The notes: generated by a model from the sequence alone, not told the origin. 64,000 nucleotides of DNA from Enterobacillus tribolii (GCF_003363015.1 NZ_QRAP01000001.1:667162-731161); one strand, 5' to 3'. Positions 1 to 8,904 are shown, counted from the first letter of the stretch. Program-made: numbers and translations.

Positions 1-162
1 GCCAACCGCATCAACCCCGGCCTGGCCCATTACGCAGAAACAATCGATGCGCTGCGGCAAAAGATCCCGGCGCCCCTGCTGGGTGAAATTCCCTATCTGT
101 TCCGCCCGGAACAGCGCGATTTGGCGCAATATCTCGACATCACGCCGCTCATGCAGAAATAA
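1..162 (+). CDS. bioD2: Dethiobiotin synthetase BioD2 (YnfK), C-terminal end only
   Basis: The window opens inside this gene; the last 53 codons and the TAA stop are present. The visible tail (ANRINPGL, then LLGEIPYL, ending in DITPLMQK) matches the C-terminal part of ATP-dependent dethiobiotin synthetases. It lies tail to tail with clcB, as ynfK and clcB do in E. coli, and the two stop codons are only two bases apart. The family closes the ureido ring of dethiobiotin from diaminopelargonate, CO2 and ATP. BioD2 is the second, less active paralogue in enterobacteria; that naming rests on the clcB neighbourhood. The P-loop end of the protein lies outside the window. Confidence 0.8.
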   Translation, partial: ANRINPGLAHYAETIDALRQKIPAPLLGEIPYLFRPEQRDLAQYLDITPLMQK

Positions 163-164
163 GC

Positions 165-1460
165 CTACCTTTGCTGATAAACCGATCCTGCGCGCAGCCA
201 GCGCGACAGGGTGGTGGCCAGCACGCAGGATAACAACAGCCCCGGCAACAACGTGTATTCTCCCGTCATTTCGCACACCATCAGCGCAGACATGATCGGC
301 GCATGCGTGGTGGCCGCCAACAGGGTAGACATGCCGGTTAGCGCCATCAGCAACGGGGTATGCTCCCCCAGGTACGGCCATTGCGACAGCACCTGACCGA
401 GCAAAGAGCCCAGCGCCGCGCCGATAAACAGCGTTGGAGTAAAAACCCCGCCCGGCGCGCCCGATCCGCTGCTGGCGAGAATAGCCAGCAATTTGCAGAT
501 CAAAATAGCCAGAATCAGCAACGCGGCCGGAGGCGCGCTTATCAGGGATTGCACCACGCTGTAACCATTTCCCCATACCTGGGGAAATAACAGCGAGAGC
601 GCGCCGACAACCGCACCGCCCAGCGCCAGCTGCAGCGGCGGGGAGAGCCGTAAATGACGGAACCCCTGGCTGCTGAACCGCAGCAGCGCTAAGAAAACCG
701 GCCCGCAAACACCGGCGACAATACCCAACAGCGCCATCAGCAGATACTGCACTGGAAACGGCGGGCTCAGCGGCAGGGCTTCATACAATGGCGACTGCCC
801 GCCGTGCAGCAAGTTCGTCATCAGCAGGGCGCTGACGGCGGCGATCACCACCGGCCCCAAAGACGCCAGCATCAGGGTGCCGAACAGGATTTCGGCGATA
901 AACAAGCTGCCGGCCAACGGCGCATGATACGCACTGGCCATACCCGCCGCCGCGCCGCAGGCAACCCAGATCCGCCACTCTTTCTCCGGCGTAAACATTC
1001 GGGCGAAAACAGAGGCAAACAGGGCGGCCAGCAGCACCATTGCGCCTTCCCGGCCGATCGCACTGCCGCTGGCAACAACAATCAACGACGCCAGGCTTTT
1101 TATCAGGCTGGCCTGCACATCAAGCCGCCCGTCGCCGGCGTCAATCGCCTCCATATAGTCCGTTGGCGCGGCAGGGCGCTGATGCTGATATTTCTGGAAT
1201 AACCACAACACAGTGCCTGCAACCAGCCCGCCTAACGCGGGCGTCAGGAAACGCCGCCAGGGAGGAAGGTTCACGGCGGCCTGCACCAGGCTGCCTTCCC
1301 GGCTATCCAGAAGCAGCCACTCCAGCAAAATCATCGACTGATGGAACAACCACACTACCGTTGCCGCCGCAATGCCGAGTACAATGGCAATCAACAACCG
1401 GCGCAGCATCAGCCGGTAATTTTTGAGATGAATAACGCGTTTTATACGGGGCGAGGTCAT
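165..1460 (-). CDS. clcB: Voltage-gated ClC-type chloride channel/transporter ClcB
   Basis: A 431-residue polytopic membrane protein, close to the usual 418-430 residues of ClcB. Hydrophobic helices run through the whole length. ClC signatures are visible: a GSAIGREGA segment near residue 133, holding the gating glutamate of the GREGP-type motif, and a [11 protein letters not shown] segment near residue 330 that lines the anion pathway. ClcB is one of the two enterobacterial ClC proteins linked to the electrical-shunt role in extreme acid resistance at the inner membrane. It is convergent with bioD2. The ATG at 1460 starts a short basic N-terminus ahead of the first helix. No regulatory site was recognised upstream. 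Confidence 0.9.
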   Translation of the reverse strand: MTSPRIKRVIHLKNYRLMLRRLLIAIVLGIAAATVVWLFHQSMILLEWLLLDSREGSLVQAAVNLPPWRRFLTPALGGLVAGTVLWLFQKYQHQRPAAPTDYMEAIDAGDGRLDVQASLIKSLASLIVVASGSAIGREGAMVLLAALFASVFARMFTPEKEWRIWVACGAAAGMASAYHAPLAGSLFIAEILFGTLMLASLGPVVIAAVSALLMTNLLHGGQSPLYEALPLSPPFPVQYLLMALLGIVAGVCGPVFLALLRFSSQGFRHLRLSPPLQLALGGAVVGALSLLFPQVWGNGYSVVQSLISAPPAALLILAILICKLLAILASSGSGAPGGVFTPTLFIGAALGSLLGQVLSQWPYLGEHTPLLMALTGMSTLLAATTHAPIMSALMVCEMTGEYTLLPGLLLSCVLATTLSRWLRAGSVYQQR

Positions 1461-1515
1461 GCGCGGGCGCCGGAAAAAGGTGATGACGTTAGTTTACTGT
1501 TTCCGTGGCATAAAA

Positions 1516-1554
1516 CAAAAATACAAAAAGAAAGCGCCGCCCGGAGGCGGCGCT
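1516..1554 (-). terminator. Rho-independent terminator for yhjA
   Basis: A nine-pair stem (AGCGCCGCC with GGCGGCGCT, 1533-1541 and 1546-1554) has a CGGA loop. Read on the minus strand it is followed by a T-rich tract (1516-1532). It sits 30 bases past the yhjA stop. Confidence 0.8.
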
Positions 1555-1584
1555 GAATTAGCGGGTAAAACGAAACTACCGTGA

Positions 1585-2976
1585 TTACTGCTTAATCGGG
1601 TACGGCGTGTAAACACCGTTCAGGCTGTTCAGGAAGGCGACGATATCATCGACGTCTTTCTGCGGCAGCGAGGTGCCAACCTGGTACTTCAGCATCTTCT
1701 TAACGGCTTCGTCCAGCGTAGCGACGTCGCCACGGTGATAGTACGGTGCGGTCAGAGCGACGTTACGCAGGGTAGGTACTTTCTGGCGCAGGCGGTCACG
1801 CTCTTCCTTGGTCACGTTGAAACGGCCGGTATCGGCATCGGTAATTTCACCGAACTCGTAATCCGTTTTCAGCCCCAGCGGTTCGTATGAACGACCGCCC
1901 ATGATTTTACCGGAGTGGCAGGTTGCGCACTTGTTGTCTTTAAACAGCTGATAACCACGGACCTGTTGCGCCGTCAGCGCCTCTTTTTCACCGCGCAGGT
2001 AGCGGTCGAACGGGCTGTCCGGCGTGATCAGCGTCTTCTCGAACTCTGCGATGGCGTCCGTGATGGTGTCGCCGGTAAAGCCTTGCGGATAAACGGCGGT
2101 GAAATCCTGCTTCAGCACCGGATCCTGATCCAGTTTGGCGATGATTTCATCCCAGGACTTAGACGCCATTTCAATCGGGTTCAGCGGCGGGCCACCGGCC
2201 TGTGCCTGCAGGTCAGGCGCACGGCCGTCCCAGAACTGCTCTACGTTGAACACGGAGTTAAACACGGTAGGCGCGTTGATCGGTCCAACCTGACCGCCGA
2301 CGCCAACTGACGTCTTAAGTCCGTCCACGCCGCCCGCGCCCAACTGGTGGCAATGCGCGCACGAAATGCTGTTGTCGCCGGACAGACGCGGATCGTGATA
2401 CAGGCGGAAGCCCAGTGCAACCTTCTCCGCGTTAACGGGCAGGGTGCGGGGCAACGGCTGAATCGGCTCGTTGCGCATATCACCACTGACATCCGCCGCC
2501 GCGTAGTATGCTTCACGCTGGGATTTCACCCAGTTCAGCATCACTGCAGTGTCTTCTTTACTCATACTGCCTGACCAGTGCACCGCGTTGAAGCGGGTAG
2601 GCGGCATGGTTTCATGCTGCATAACCCACTCAATCTTCGCCAGATCGCTTTCCGGCGCCGGTTTACCGTTAATCAGGCTTTCACGTACGGGCGTCAGGTT
2701 AAAAGATTTATAGCCAAGATTGACGTCATACTCCATCAATTGCTTAGCGATCGGGAGGTTTGCATAGAACGGCAACCCGGCAGACGGCGTATGACAATAG
2801 TCACATCCGTGCTGACTCAATGTTTCCAGTACCTTCAGATCTTGCGCTGAGGCCGGCTTGGTCGTCGGCATGGTCGTTCTTTGGTGGTCAAAATAATATG
2901 CATATCCTGCCAGCCCCAGATACCCCACGACTCCCACTGTAACCACTGCTCCCAGTAGTTTCGTTATTTTTGTCAT
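1585..2976 (-). CDS. yhjA: Tri-haem cytochrome c peroxidase YhjA (Ccp)
   Basis: A 463-residue protein with an N-terminal uncleaved-type membrane anchor (hydrophobic residues about 8-28) and the rest periplasmic. Three c-type haem motifs are present: CDYCH (residue ~58), CAHCH (~207) and CATCH (~352). The extra N-terminal haem domain distinguishes YhjA from ordinary di-haem bacterial peroxidases; E. coli YhjA is 465 residues. The family reduces periplasmic hydrogen peroxide to water with electrons from the quinol pool and can support respiration on peroxide without oxygen. A near-consensus FNR site lies 115 bases upstream of the start, fitting the anaerobic, FNR-dependent control known for E. 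coli yhjA. The gene stands alone, with a terminator behind it and an MFS exporter divergent from it. Confidence 0.92.
   Translation of the reverse strand: MTKITKLLGAVVTVGVVGYLGLAGYAYYFDHQRTTMPTTKPASAQDLKVLETLSQHGCDYCHTPSAGLPFYANLPIAKQLMEYDVNLGYKSFNLTPVRESLINGKPAPESDLAKIEWVMQHETMPPTRFNAVHWSGSMSKEDTAVMLNWVKSQREAYYAAADVSGDMRNEPIQPLPRTLPVNAEKVALGFRLYHDPRLSGDNSISCAHCHQLGAGGVDGLKTSVGVGGQVGPINAPTVFNSVFNVEQFWDGRAPDLQAQAGGPPLNPIEMASKSWDEIIAKLDQDPVLKQDFTAVYPQGFTGDTITDAIAEFEKTLITPDSPFDRYLRGEKEALTAQQVRGYQLFKDNKCATCHSGKIMGGRSYEPLGLKTDYEFGEITDADTGRFNVTKEERDRLRQKVPTLRNVALTAPYYHRGDVATLDEAVKKMLKYQVGTSLPQKDVDDIVAFLNSLNGVYTPYPIKQ
2437..2444 (+). other. KOPS octamer (FtsK orienting), pointing right toward dif
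   Basis: GGGCAGGG on the plus strand fits GGGNAGGG. It lies inside yhjA, left of dif, with the polarity expected for the left arm. Confidence 0.6.
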
Positions 2977-3556
2977 TAAAAAACTCCTTTTCAGAGCGTA
3001 AAAAACAGATATTAAAAAGTTCCGGGAAATATCTGCATAAAAACCATTTTCACGGCAGGCTAATCATGCGGGGGAATGTATAATGACTTATTGATAACAG
3101 TCAATTTATTTGGCAGGACAGACCTATCGTTCAAATAGCCTGTACCTATTAAGAGTAAATCTGAGAGAAAATGCAGTAAAAACAAACGCGCTGGCGATCA
3201 CAAAAAAGCAATTTTCCGTTTATGCCCCAGGCATCGATCGCGGCTTACGATACAATGATTCATTAAACACCAAATAAAGAGAAAAAGCATCTGCTCTTTC
3301 ATTTCATCCGAGAATGCGGTGCCGGTTAGTACAATTTCAATACATGCGTCACCGCAAAAGGTAATATAAAAGAGTGCCTCAATGATGCGCCTGAAATAAT
3401 TTGGCGTGATCTCCGTTCACGATATATCCGATAAAGAAAGCAGGTATTTTCCCGACATAAGGATTTATATCATGGAATATCCTTATCGTCGGCAGCGTAT
3501 TATATGGTACGTTTATGGTTGTTTGGTAACCCTCATCTGAAATCAGGGAGAGGTGA
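2977..3556. other. Divergent intergenic region between yhjA and the MFS exporter
   Basis: 580 bases with no credible gene. It holds the candidate FNR site at 3091-3104 on the yhjA side. The exporter has a strong ribosome-binding site (GGGAGAGG, just before 3557). A minus-strand frame at 3379-3663 runs antisense into the exporter and has no family features, so it is not called. Confidence 0.6.
3091..3104. promoter_or_regulatory. Candidate FNR binding site upstream of yhjA
   Basis: TTGATAACAGTCAA matches the FNR consensus TTGAT-N4-ATCAA at nine of ten defined positions. It lies about 115-128 bases upstream of the yhjA start codon. Control of yhjA by FNR is known in E. coli; binding here is inferred. 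Confidence 0.65.
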
Positions 3557-5038
3557 ATGATTAAAACACCTCCACGCCGCGGCGTGGTTTTATTCGCTTG
3601 TATGCTGGCGACGTTCATGGCGGCCATCGAAGTGACCATCGTCTCCACCGCCATGCCAACCATTATTGCCGACCTGGGCGGTTTCTCCCTGTTGGGATGG
3701 GTATTCGCCGCTTATCTGCTGACGCAGGCAATAACGATTCCGATTTACGGACGGCTGACCGATCTGTACGGACGCAAGCGTATGTTTTACACCGGCACCC
3801 TGATTTTCCTGCTGGGGTCGGTACTCTGCGGATTTGCACCGGATATGCTGTGGCTGATCCTGTTCCGGGCTTTGCAGGGTATCGGCGGCGGAGCGATTAC
3901 GCCGATTGCATTTACGCTGATCGCCGATGTCTATTCGCCCTCGGAACGCCCGCGTATGCAGGGCTATCTCTCCAGCGTATGGGGCGTGTCTGCGATCGTT
4001 GGCCCGTTGATGGGGGCATTTATCGTCTCTCACTTTCACTGGGCGCTGGTCTTTTGGGTTAACGTGCCCATTGGGTTCGCCGCGATGTTTTTGCTGTGGC
4101 GTTACTTCCCGGAAAACGTCGAATCCCGCAGTCACGCACTGGATCTTGCCGGGGCAGGATGGTTGAGCGTCGCGGTGGCGTCATTGCTGCTGGCGCTGCT
4201 GCAATCCGACATTCTGGGGTGGTGGGTGATTCCTTTACTGGCTTTGGCCTTGGGCAGCGCCTTGATGCTCCGTCGTCAGGAGCGAAGAACGCCGGAGCCG
4301 TTATTCCCCCTGTCGTTATGGCAAAGCAGGATTATCGTGGCCGGAAATATCGGCGGATTATCCATCGGCGCGGCCATGATGGGTATCGCGGCGTTTCTTC
4401 CCACGTTTGTGCAGGGCGTGATGGGGCGAACGCCGCTGGAAGCGGGCGTCACGCTGGCGATGATGTCGATTGGCTGGCCAATAGCCAGCACGCTCAGCGG
4501 GCGGGTTATGATGCTCACGTCCTATCGCACCACCGCGTTGTTCGGCTGCTTATTACTGATGGCGGGAAGCCTGATTCTGCTGCTGCAACAGCCCGGAAAC
4601 AGTTTAGCGTGGGGAAGGGCGGCGGCCTTGTTGGTCGGTGCCGGTATGGGAATGACAAACACCACGTTCCTGGTCTCCGTGCAAAATGAAGCGCCGCCGG
4701 AAATGCGCGGCATCGCCACGGCCTCAACGCTGTTCACCCGGATTCTTGGCTCAGCGTTGGGTACCGCCATTCTGGGCGCCACGCTGAACATCAACCTTCA
4801 TCTGCGTTTACCGCAGGAAAAGGACCCGGTACAGGCGTTAATGTCGCTCGTCAGCCGTACCGATATGGCGCCTGAACGACTCTCTCTGCTAACCGAACAG
4901 GTGGCAATTTCCATGCATTGGGTGTTTATGGCGGCGGCAGCGATATCCGTATTAACCGTTTTTGCGACCTGGCTGCTGCCGGCGCGGCATAAACCGATAG
5001 ACGGCGCAGGGAAACCTGCGTGCTGTGATGAGCAATAA
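3557..5038 (+). CDS. MFS multidrug exporter, DHA2 (EmrB/QacA-type, 14-helix) family
   Basis: A 493-residue inner-membrane protein. Motif A of the major facilitator family is clear (GRLTDLYGRKRM, ~64-75). The antiporter motif C region (VWGVSAIVGPLMGAFIV) lies near residues 141-157, which marks the drug:proton antiporter branch. An ELALTTL-like N-terminal region with an acidic residue in helix 1 (MAAIEVTIV) is typical of DHA2 members. The start at 3557 follows GGGAGAGGTGA. There is no adjacent membrane-fusion protein, so it is not a complete EmrAB-type tripartite pump. The substrate cannot be read from the sequence. It is divergent from yhjA. Confidence 0.85.
   Translation: MIKTPPRRGVVLFACMLATFMAAIEVTIVSTAMPTIIADLGGFSLLGWVFAAYLLTQAITIPIYGRLTDLYGRKRMFYTGTLIFLLGSVLCGFAPDMLWLILFRALQGIGGGAITPIAFTLIADVYSPSERPRMQGYLSSVWGVSAIVGPLMGAFIVSHFHWALVFWVNVPIGFAAMFLLWRYFPENVESRSHALDLAGAGWLSVAVASLLLALLQSDILGWWVIPLLALALGSALMLRRQERRTPEPLFPLSLWQSRIIVAGNIGGLSIGAAMMGIAAFLPTFVQGVMGRTPLEAGVTLAMMSIGWPIASTLSGRVMMLTSYRTTALFGCLLLMAGSLILLLQQPGNSLAWGRAAALLVGAGMGMTNTTFLVSVQNEAPPEMRGIATASTLFTRILGSALGTAILGATLNINLHLRLPQEKDPVQALMSLVSRTDMAPERLSLLTEQVAISMHWVFMAAAAISVLTVFATWLLPARHKPIDGAGKPACCDEQ
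4612..4619 (+). other. KOPS octamer, pointing right toward dif
   Basis: GGGAAGGG on the plus strand, inside the MFS exporter gene, left of dif. Confidence 0.6.
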
Positions 5039-5168
5039 CAGTGTACGCGAAGGCGAGTCCGGGGATTGAAAGTATAAAAAGGCGCTCAGGAGGATCTTTT
5101 GGGCCGTCAGGGAAAAGGGAAATATCCTGCGCCAGGCCCGTTTCTTAATCAGGCATCATGGCAGGCGG

Positions 5169-6050
5169 CTAAGGGCGGGCTGAGGGCGCCGTAGATGATC
5201 GTAATGTCCTGAGAAGTAAGTCATACAAACTATCGACAGCAGAAGAACCTTTAGAGTTACGGCTTCTGTACAGTGCGACTTCCATCGGTTCAAGGGGCCC
5301 CAAAAAATGCTCACTGCCAAGAACCTGCAAATGAGGCGGCACGCTGCACTGGGTCAGAACGGCCACGGCCAGCCCACTCTCCACGGCTGTAATCTGTCCC
5401 GACAGGCTGGAGCTGTTGTAGACGACTTTATATCGCCTTCCCTGTAACGCTAATGCATTTATCGCACTCCGTTTAGCCAGGCTTGTACTTTCGTATACCG
5501 CTATGGGTAATGGGTCGCGCCTCCAGACCTCAAATTGTGGGGAACCTACCCACACCATGGGTTCATAGAATAATAATGTCCCCTGACTGGGATGCTCCCG
5601 GGAGACCAGTGCAAGGTCCAAATCGCCACTTTCAACGCGGGGGAGCAATGACGTTGACTGCTCGCAACTCAGTTCAATCTCGACTGAACCAAAGTTAGGC
5701 GCAAATTTTTTCAGCGCAGGGGTGAGGTATTTTGCCGCATAGTCATCAGGAACCCCCAGACGGATACGCCCTGTTAACTCCTTACCATGAAAGGCAGCCT
5801 GGGTTTCAGTATGAAGATCGAGCATCCTGCGGGCATACCCCAGCAGTTTTTGTCCTTCTGCGGTGAGCTGATTTTGCCGGGGCCCACGTAGCAACAATTG
5901 GCAGCCTAGCGCAGACTCAAGCTTTTTGAGCTGCATGCTGACCGCAGACTGTGAGCGATGAACTTCCGGGGCGGCTGCCGAAAGTGAACCCGCATCCACT
6001 ACCGCGACAAAACATTTGAGCCAGTCTATCTGGATATCCTGGTAATGCAC
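5169..6050 (-). CDS. LysR-family transcriptional regulator, divergent from azlCD
   Basis: A 293-residue protein with the N-terminal winged helix-turn-helix of LysR regulators: CFVAVVDAGSLSAAAPEVHRSQSAVSMQ-type spacing over residues ~13-40, then KKLESALGCQLL. The C-terminal periplasmic-binding-like effector domain (~90-285) contains GRIRLGVPDDYA. It begins with GTG at 6050, preceded by AGGAG five bases upstream; no ATG lies before the HTH. The sequence type resembles the LrhA/HexA-like branch. Divergence from azlCD with a 110-base spacer suggests that it controls those genes, which is inference. The effector is unknown. Confidence 0.85.
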   Translation of the reverse strand: MHYQDIQIDWLKCFVAVVDAGSLSAAAPEVHRSQSAVSMQLKKLESALGCQLLLRGPRQNQLTAEGQKLLGYARRMLDLHTETQAAFHGKELTGRIRLGVPDDYAAKYLTPALKKFAPNFGSVEIELSCEQSTSLLPRVESGDLDLALVSREHPSQGTLLFYEPMVWVGSPQFEVWRRDPLPIAVYESTSLAKRSAINALALQGRRYKVVYNSSSLSGQITAVESGLAVAVLTQCSVPPHLQVLGSEHFLGPLEPMEVALYRSRNSKGSSAVDSLYDLLLRTLRSSTAPSARP

Positions 6051-6160
6051 GCCGGCTCCTGATATTCGATTATCAAATAGTAGCCTTCATTATTATGCGT
6101 TTTTATTGTTTTTACAACACAGGCATAGTGGCTGTCAGTTTACTATTTTGGAAGATCACG

Positions 6161-6877
6161 ATGTCGCAGATAACGGATAACGCGCCCAATTTATCCCAAC
6201 TGAATCATTCGCTGATATGGTCTGGTTTTCGTCAGCTGATACCGGTTTCAATATTTGTCGCTGTTTTTGGTGCCGCCTTTGGTCTTGCCGCATCACAGAA
6301 AGGGCTGGGCCAGTTGCCGGCGACAATGATGAGTATGCTGGTTTTTGCCGGTTATGCGCAATTCGCCGCGTTAGACCTTTGGGCAGATCAGGTTCCCTTA
6401 TTCACTCTTATAGCCACCGTTTTTGCCATTAATGCCAGGCATTTATTAATGGGAGCCACCTTGTATCCGTGGTTGCGCTCTTTATCGCCCGCTAAACGCT
6501 ATGGGATCATGATGGTTGTATCCGATGCTAACTGGGCCATGTCCATTCAGGCATTCAGCCGGGGAAGGCCGGGCCTGGGTTTACTCTTTGGCGGCGGTCT
6601 GGCGTTATGGCTTTTTTGGATCACCGGTACCATGGCAGGGCTCTATTTTGGCAGCGTAGTCCGGGATCCCAAAAGCTATGGGCTTGATATGGTGATGGGG
6701 TGTTTCCTCCTTTCAATGGTGTTTGAAGGTGAAAGAAGCCTGAGGATGCCTATTATCTGGACCGTAGCTGCCGGCGCATCGCTGATGGCCTATAAATGGT
6801 TGCCAGAAAATAGCCACGTGATCGCCGGGGCACTTGCCGGGGGCATTGCTGGAATTATCATGAGAGAGGAAAAATGA
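6161..6877 (+). CDS. azlC: AzlC-family branched-chain amino acid exporter, large subunit
   Basis: An inner-membrane protein of 238 residues from the chosen start. It carries the AzlC/YgaZ signatures: AAFGLAASQKGLG (~35-47), MSMLVFAGYAQFAAL (~55-69) and a conserved AINARHLLMGATLYPWL-type segment. An in-frame ATG at 6095 would add 22 residues, but the ATG at 6161 has a GGAAG ribosome-binding site six bases upstream and gives the usual length. The stop overlaps the azlD start by four bases, so the two are translationally coupled. In E. coli the YgaZ/YgaH pair exports valine. Induction by the divergent LysR regulator is likely but not shown. Confidence 0.88.
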   Translation: MSQITDNAPNLSQLNHSLIWSGFRQLIPVSIFVAVFGAAFGLAASQKGLGQLPATMMSMLVFAGYAQFAALDLWADQVPLFTLIATVFAINARHLLMGATLYPWLRSLSPAKRYGIMMVVSDANWAMSIQAFSRGRPGLGLLFGGGLALWLFWITGTMAGLYFGSVVRDPKSYGLDMVMGCFLLSMVFEGERSLRMPIIWTVAAGASLMAYKWLPENSHVIAGALAGGIAGIIMREEK

Positions 6878-7185
6878 ATATTGATACTGCGGGAACAGGG
6901 CTTCTGGCTATTATTATTGTTATGGCGCTGGTCACCCTCATCACCCGGTGGGGCGGTGTCTATGTTATGTCCTTTGTTCCGTTTAACAACCGAATAAAAG
7001 CGTTTATTCAGGGCATGTCAGGCTCCGTTCTTGTGGCAATTTTAGCCCCCGTTGCACTCACCGGCGACAAAGGCGCCCAGATGGCATTGCTGACCACCAC
7101 TATTCTGATGCTGGTTTTTAAAAGGCCCTTGATTGCCATTACGTTTGGGATTGTCGTCGCAGCGCTGGTCAGGTTGTGTAACTAA
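6874..7185 (+). CDS. azlD: AzlD-family branched-chain amino acid exporter, small subunit
   Basis: A 103-residue membrane protein with three to four hydrophobic segments. It contains the AzlD-type motif region ALVTLITRWGGVYVM (~18-32) and PFNNRIKAFIQGMSGSVLVAIL. The small size and the ATGA overlap with azlC match YgaH/AzlD partners, which are needed with the large subunit for export. A strong hairpin follows 40 bases after the stop. Confidence 0.85.
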   Translation: MNIDTAGTGLLAIIIVMALVTLITRWGGVYVMSFVPFNNRIKAFIQGMSGSVLVAILAPVALTGDKGAQMALLTTTILMLVFKRPLIAITFGIVVAALVRLCN

Positions 7186-7225
7186 CCCCCACCAGGCCAA
7201 GAAAGAAGGGATGTCACCGATATGA

Positions 7226-7250
7226 AAAGGGCCACAAAATGTGGCCCTTT
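7226..7250. terminator. Bidirectional terminator between azlD and ynfD
   Basis: A perfect 11-pair stem (AAAGGGCCACA with TGTGGCCCTTT) has an AAA loop. A-rich and T-rich ends allow function in both directions. It separates the convergent azlCD and ynfB-ynfD units. Confidence 0.8.
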
Positions 7251-7253
7251 CGC

Positions 7254-7553
7254 TTATTGCTGCGCGGTATCGTCTGACGAATCCGGGTTATCGGACGCCG
7301 GCGACACGTCATCACCGTTAAGATGGCGGTGATAAATGATCTTCTGCGTGTCATTACCACAGTGCCCGACAACCAGGCCGCCAGCTTGCTCGACCTGATC
7401 GTTCGGAACGATATCCAGCGTAAAACCTGATTCAGGAACGCCATTATTGATAATTTTCTGGGCAATGTCCGCCTTAATGGCTTCACAGGTTGCACTTTGT
7501 GCCAGAGGGGCGACGAAGAGCATCACCAGAGAAACCCAAAGCGTTTTTTTCAT
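7254..7553 (-). CDS. ynfD: Small secreted DUF1161 protein YnfD
   Basis: 99 residues with a clear signal peptide (MKKTLWVSL, hydrophobic core, cleavage near AQSA-TCEA). The mature part holds the DUF1161 pattern: a cysteine in CEAIKADIAQKI, then TLDIV and VVGHCGNDTQKIIYHR, whose second cysteine could form a disulfide with the first. The acidic tail (SDNPDSSDD) is not part of the family core. A longer frame from 7658 overlaps ynfB; the ATG at 7553 is chosen because it starts the signal peptide. Function is unknown. ynfB lies 44 bases upstream and both are probably one transcript. In E. coli speG and ynfC lie between these two genes; here they are absent. Confidence 0.8.
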   Translation of the reverse strand: MKKTLWVSLVMLFVAPLAQSATCEAIKADIAQKIINNGVPESGFTLDIVPNDQVEQAGGLVVGHCGNDTQKIIYHRHLNGDDVSPASDNPDSSDDTAQQ

Positions 7554-7597
7554 CTTTCCATCCTTATCAAATTGTTCGTTCTCAATAGAACAGGGGA

Positions 7598-7966
7598 TTA
7601 CGGATTGAGCGGACGTCCCGTACTGCGATCCAGACAACGACGGGTATTCGGTTCCCAATACGCATTCAGGTTGAGGCTCTTGTCGCAGCTCTCTTCACTG
7701 TCAATCGCATTGTCGATCTTGTCGAACTGCTTCTCGGCGCGACGGTTTACTTTTTGACGCAGGTTGCGCGTATCGTCCCATTGCTCTTTATTCTCACGGG
7801 CAGCTTCTTTGGTCATGGAGTTTTCCTGACCGCCTTCCGATCCGAACACGCAGGTACTGCCGGATGAGCAGGTCGCAGCCATGGCCGAAACCTGCCAGCC
7901 GCCGGTAAGAAGTACGGCTGCCAACGGCATCCAGCGCATTGCTGTAGAAAGAGATGTTAATTTCAC
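7598..7966 (-). CDS. ynfB: Secreted UPF0482/DUF1283 protein YnfB
   Basis: 122 residues with a signal peptide and a mature domain that closely follows E. coli Ynf[17 protein letters not shown], then a conserved [15 protein letters not shown]-type end (here [15 protein letters not shown]). Two cysteines in the C-terminal part may pair. The chosen start is GTG at 7966, which lines up with the E. coli start and has GAGG about ten bases upstream. A TTG at 7981 or the ATG fourteen codons into the longer frame are alternatives. Function is unknown; it is first in a likely two-gene unit with ynfD. Confidence 0.82.
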   Translation of the reverse strand: MKLTSLSTAMRWMPLAAVLLTGGWQVSAMAATCSSGSTCVFGSEGGQENSMTKEAARENKEQWDDTRNLRQKVNRRAEKQFDKIDNAIDSEESCDKSLNLNAYWEPNTRRCLDRSTGRPLNP

Positions 7967-8092
7967 GATATTGGCCCTCAAATGTCCCGATTCCTTTTCG
8001 ATAATCGCTATCCATTGTTCCCCCGCAGGCTAACCGGGATTAGCACGGGTTTTACGCACTATACCACTGAGGGCAGTATTCAGGTAGACGTC

Positions 8093-8116
8093 AACCGGGG
8101 CTATTTAGCCCCGGTT
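8093..8116. terminator. Strong hairpin downstream of ydfG
   Basis: An 11-pair perfect stem (AACCGGGGCTA with TAGCCCCGGTT) and a TT loop sit 42 bases after the ydfG stop on the minus strand. No T tract follows, so intrinsic termination is uncertain. Confidence 0.5.
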
Positions 8117-8135
8117 AAGTAAAGTAATGTTAAGA

Positions 8136-8148
8136 GTGACGTTGTCAC
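8136..8148. other. matS site (MatP binding, terminus macrodomain)
   Basis: GTGACGTTGTCAC fits the matS consensus GTGACRNYGTCAC at every position. It lies ten bases beyond the ydfG stop and 3.4 kb from dif. MatP is known to organise the terminus macrodomain of enterobacteria through such sites. Confidence 0.8.
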
Positions 8149-8157
8149 TTAAGAGCA

Positions 8158-8904
8158 TTAGCCGCGATATACGGAAAGTGCCGAAAAAGATTGGGAAACC
8201 GGCATCATCTCCATCGTGTTGATATTCACGTGAGCCGGCAGGGTAGCGACCCAGTAAACGGCTTCGGCAATATCGTCTGCCGTCAATGCATTCGCGTTTT
8301 CGTAAGTTTTTGACACTTTGGCGTCATCGCCTTTAAAGCGGACGTTGGAAAATTCCGTACCACCAACCAGGCCAGGTTCAATATCCGTAACACGTATGTG
8401 CGTGCCGTGCAGATCGGCTCTCAATCCCAGGCTGAACTGCTTAACGAAGGCTTTGGTGGCGCCATAAACGTTGCCGCCGGCATAAGGCCAGTTTGCCGCG
8501 GTGGAACCGATGTTGATCACATGGCCGACATTACGCTCCACCATGTCCGGCAAAACCGCGCGCGTCATGTTGACCAGCCCTTTGGCATTGGTGTCAATCA
8601 TGGTGTCCCAGTCATCGATATTGGCTTTGTGAGCAGGTTCAAGGCCCAATGCCAACCCGGCATTATTGACCAGCACGTCGATGTGACGTTTCTCGGCCGG
8701 CAATCCGTCCAGCGCGACCTGAATCGCAGCGCGGTTGCAGACATCGAGCTGGATGATGGTTACCGCATCGCCCAACTCATCTTTCAGTTGCTCCAGTCGT
8801 TCCAGACGACGCCCGGTGGCGATAACCTGATGACCGTGTTTGACGAACTTACGCGCGATGGCGGCACCGAACCCGGCGGTTGCCCCGGTTACAAAAACAT
8901 TCAT
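8158..8904 (-). CDS. ydfG: NADP-dependent 3-hydroxy acid / malonic semialdehyde dehydrogenase YdfG
   Basis: A 248-residue short-chain dehydrogenase, the same length as E. coli YdfG and nearly collinear with it. The Rossmann motif TGATAGFG lies at residues 7-14, the NNAG motif near 85-88, and the catalytic Ser-Tyr-Lys set appears as INIGST (~134) and YGATK (~147-151). The GGTEFSNVRFKGDD stretch is characteristic of YdfG. The enzyme oxidises L-allo-threonine and related 3-hydroxy acids, and the E. coli protein also reduces malonic semialdehyde in the Rut pathway. GAGG precedes the ATG. A single gene with a strong hairpin and a matS site behind it. Confidence 0.95.
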   Translation of the reverse strand: MNVFVTGATAGFGAAIARKFVKHGHQVIATGRRLERLEQLKDELGDAVTIIQLDVCNRAAIQVALDGLPAEKRHIDVLVNNAGLALGLEPAHKANIDDWDTMIDTNAKGLVNMTRAVLPDMVERNVGHVINIGSTAANWPYAGGNVYGATKAFVKQFSLGLRADLHGTHIRVTDIEPGLVGGTEFSNVRFKGDDAKVSKTYENANALTADDIAEAVYWVATLPAHVNINTMEMMPVSQSFSALSVYRG

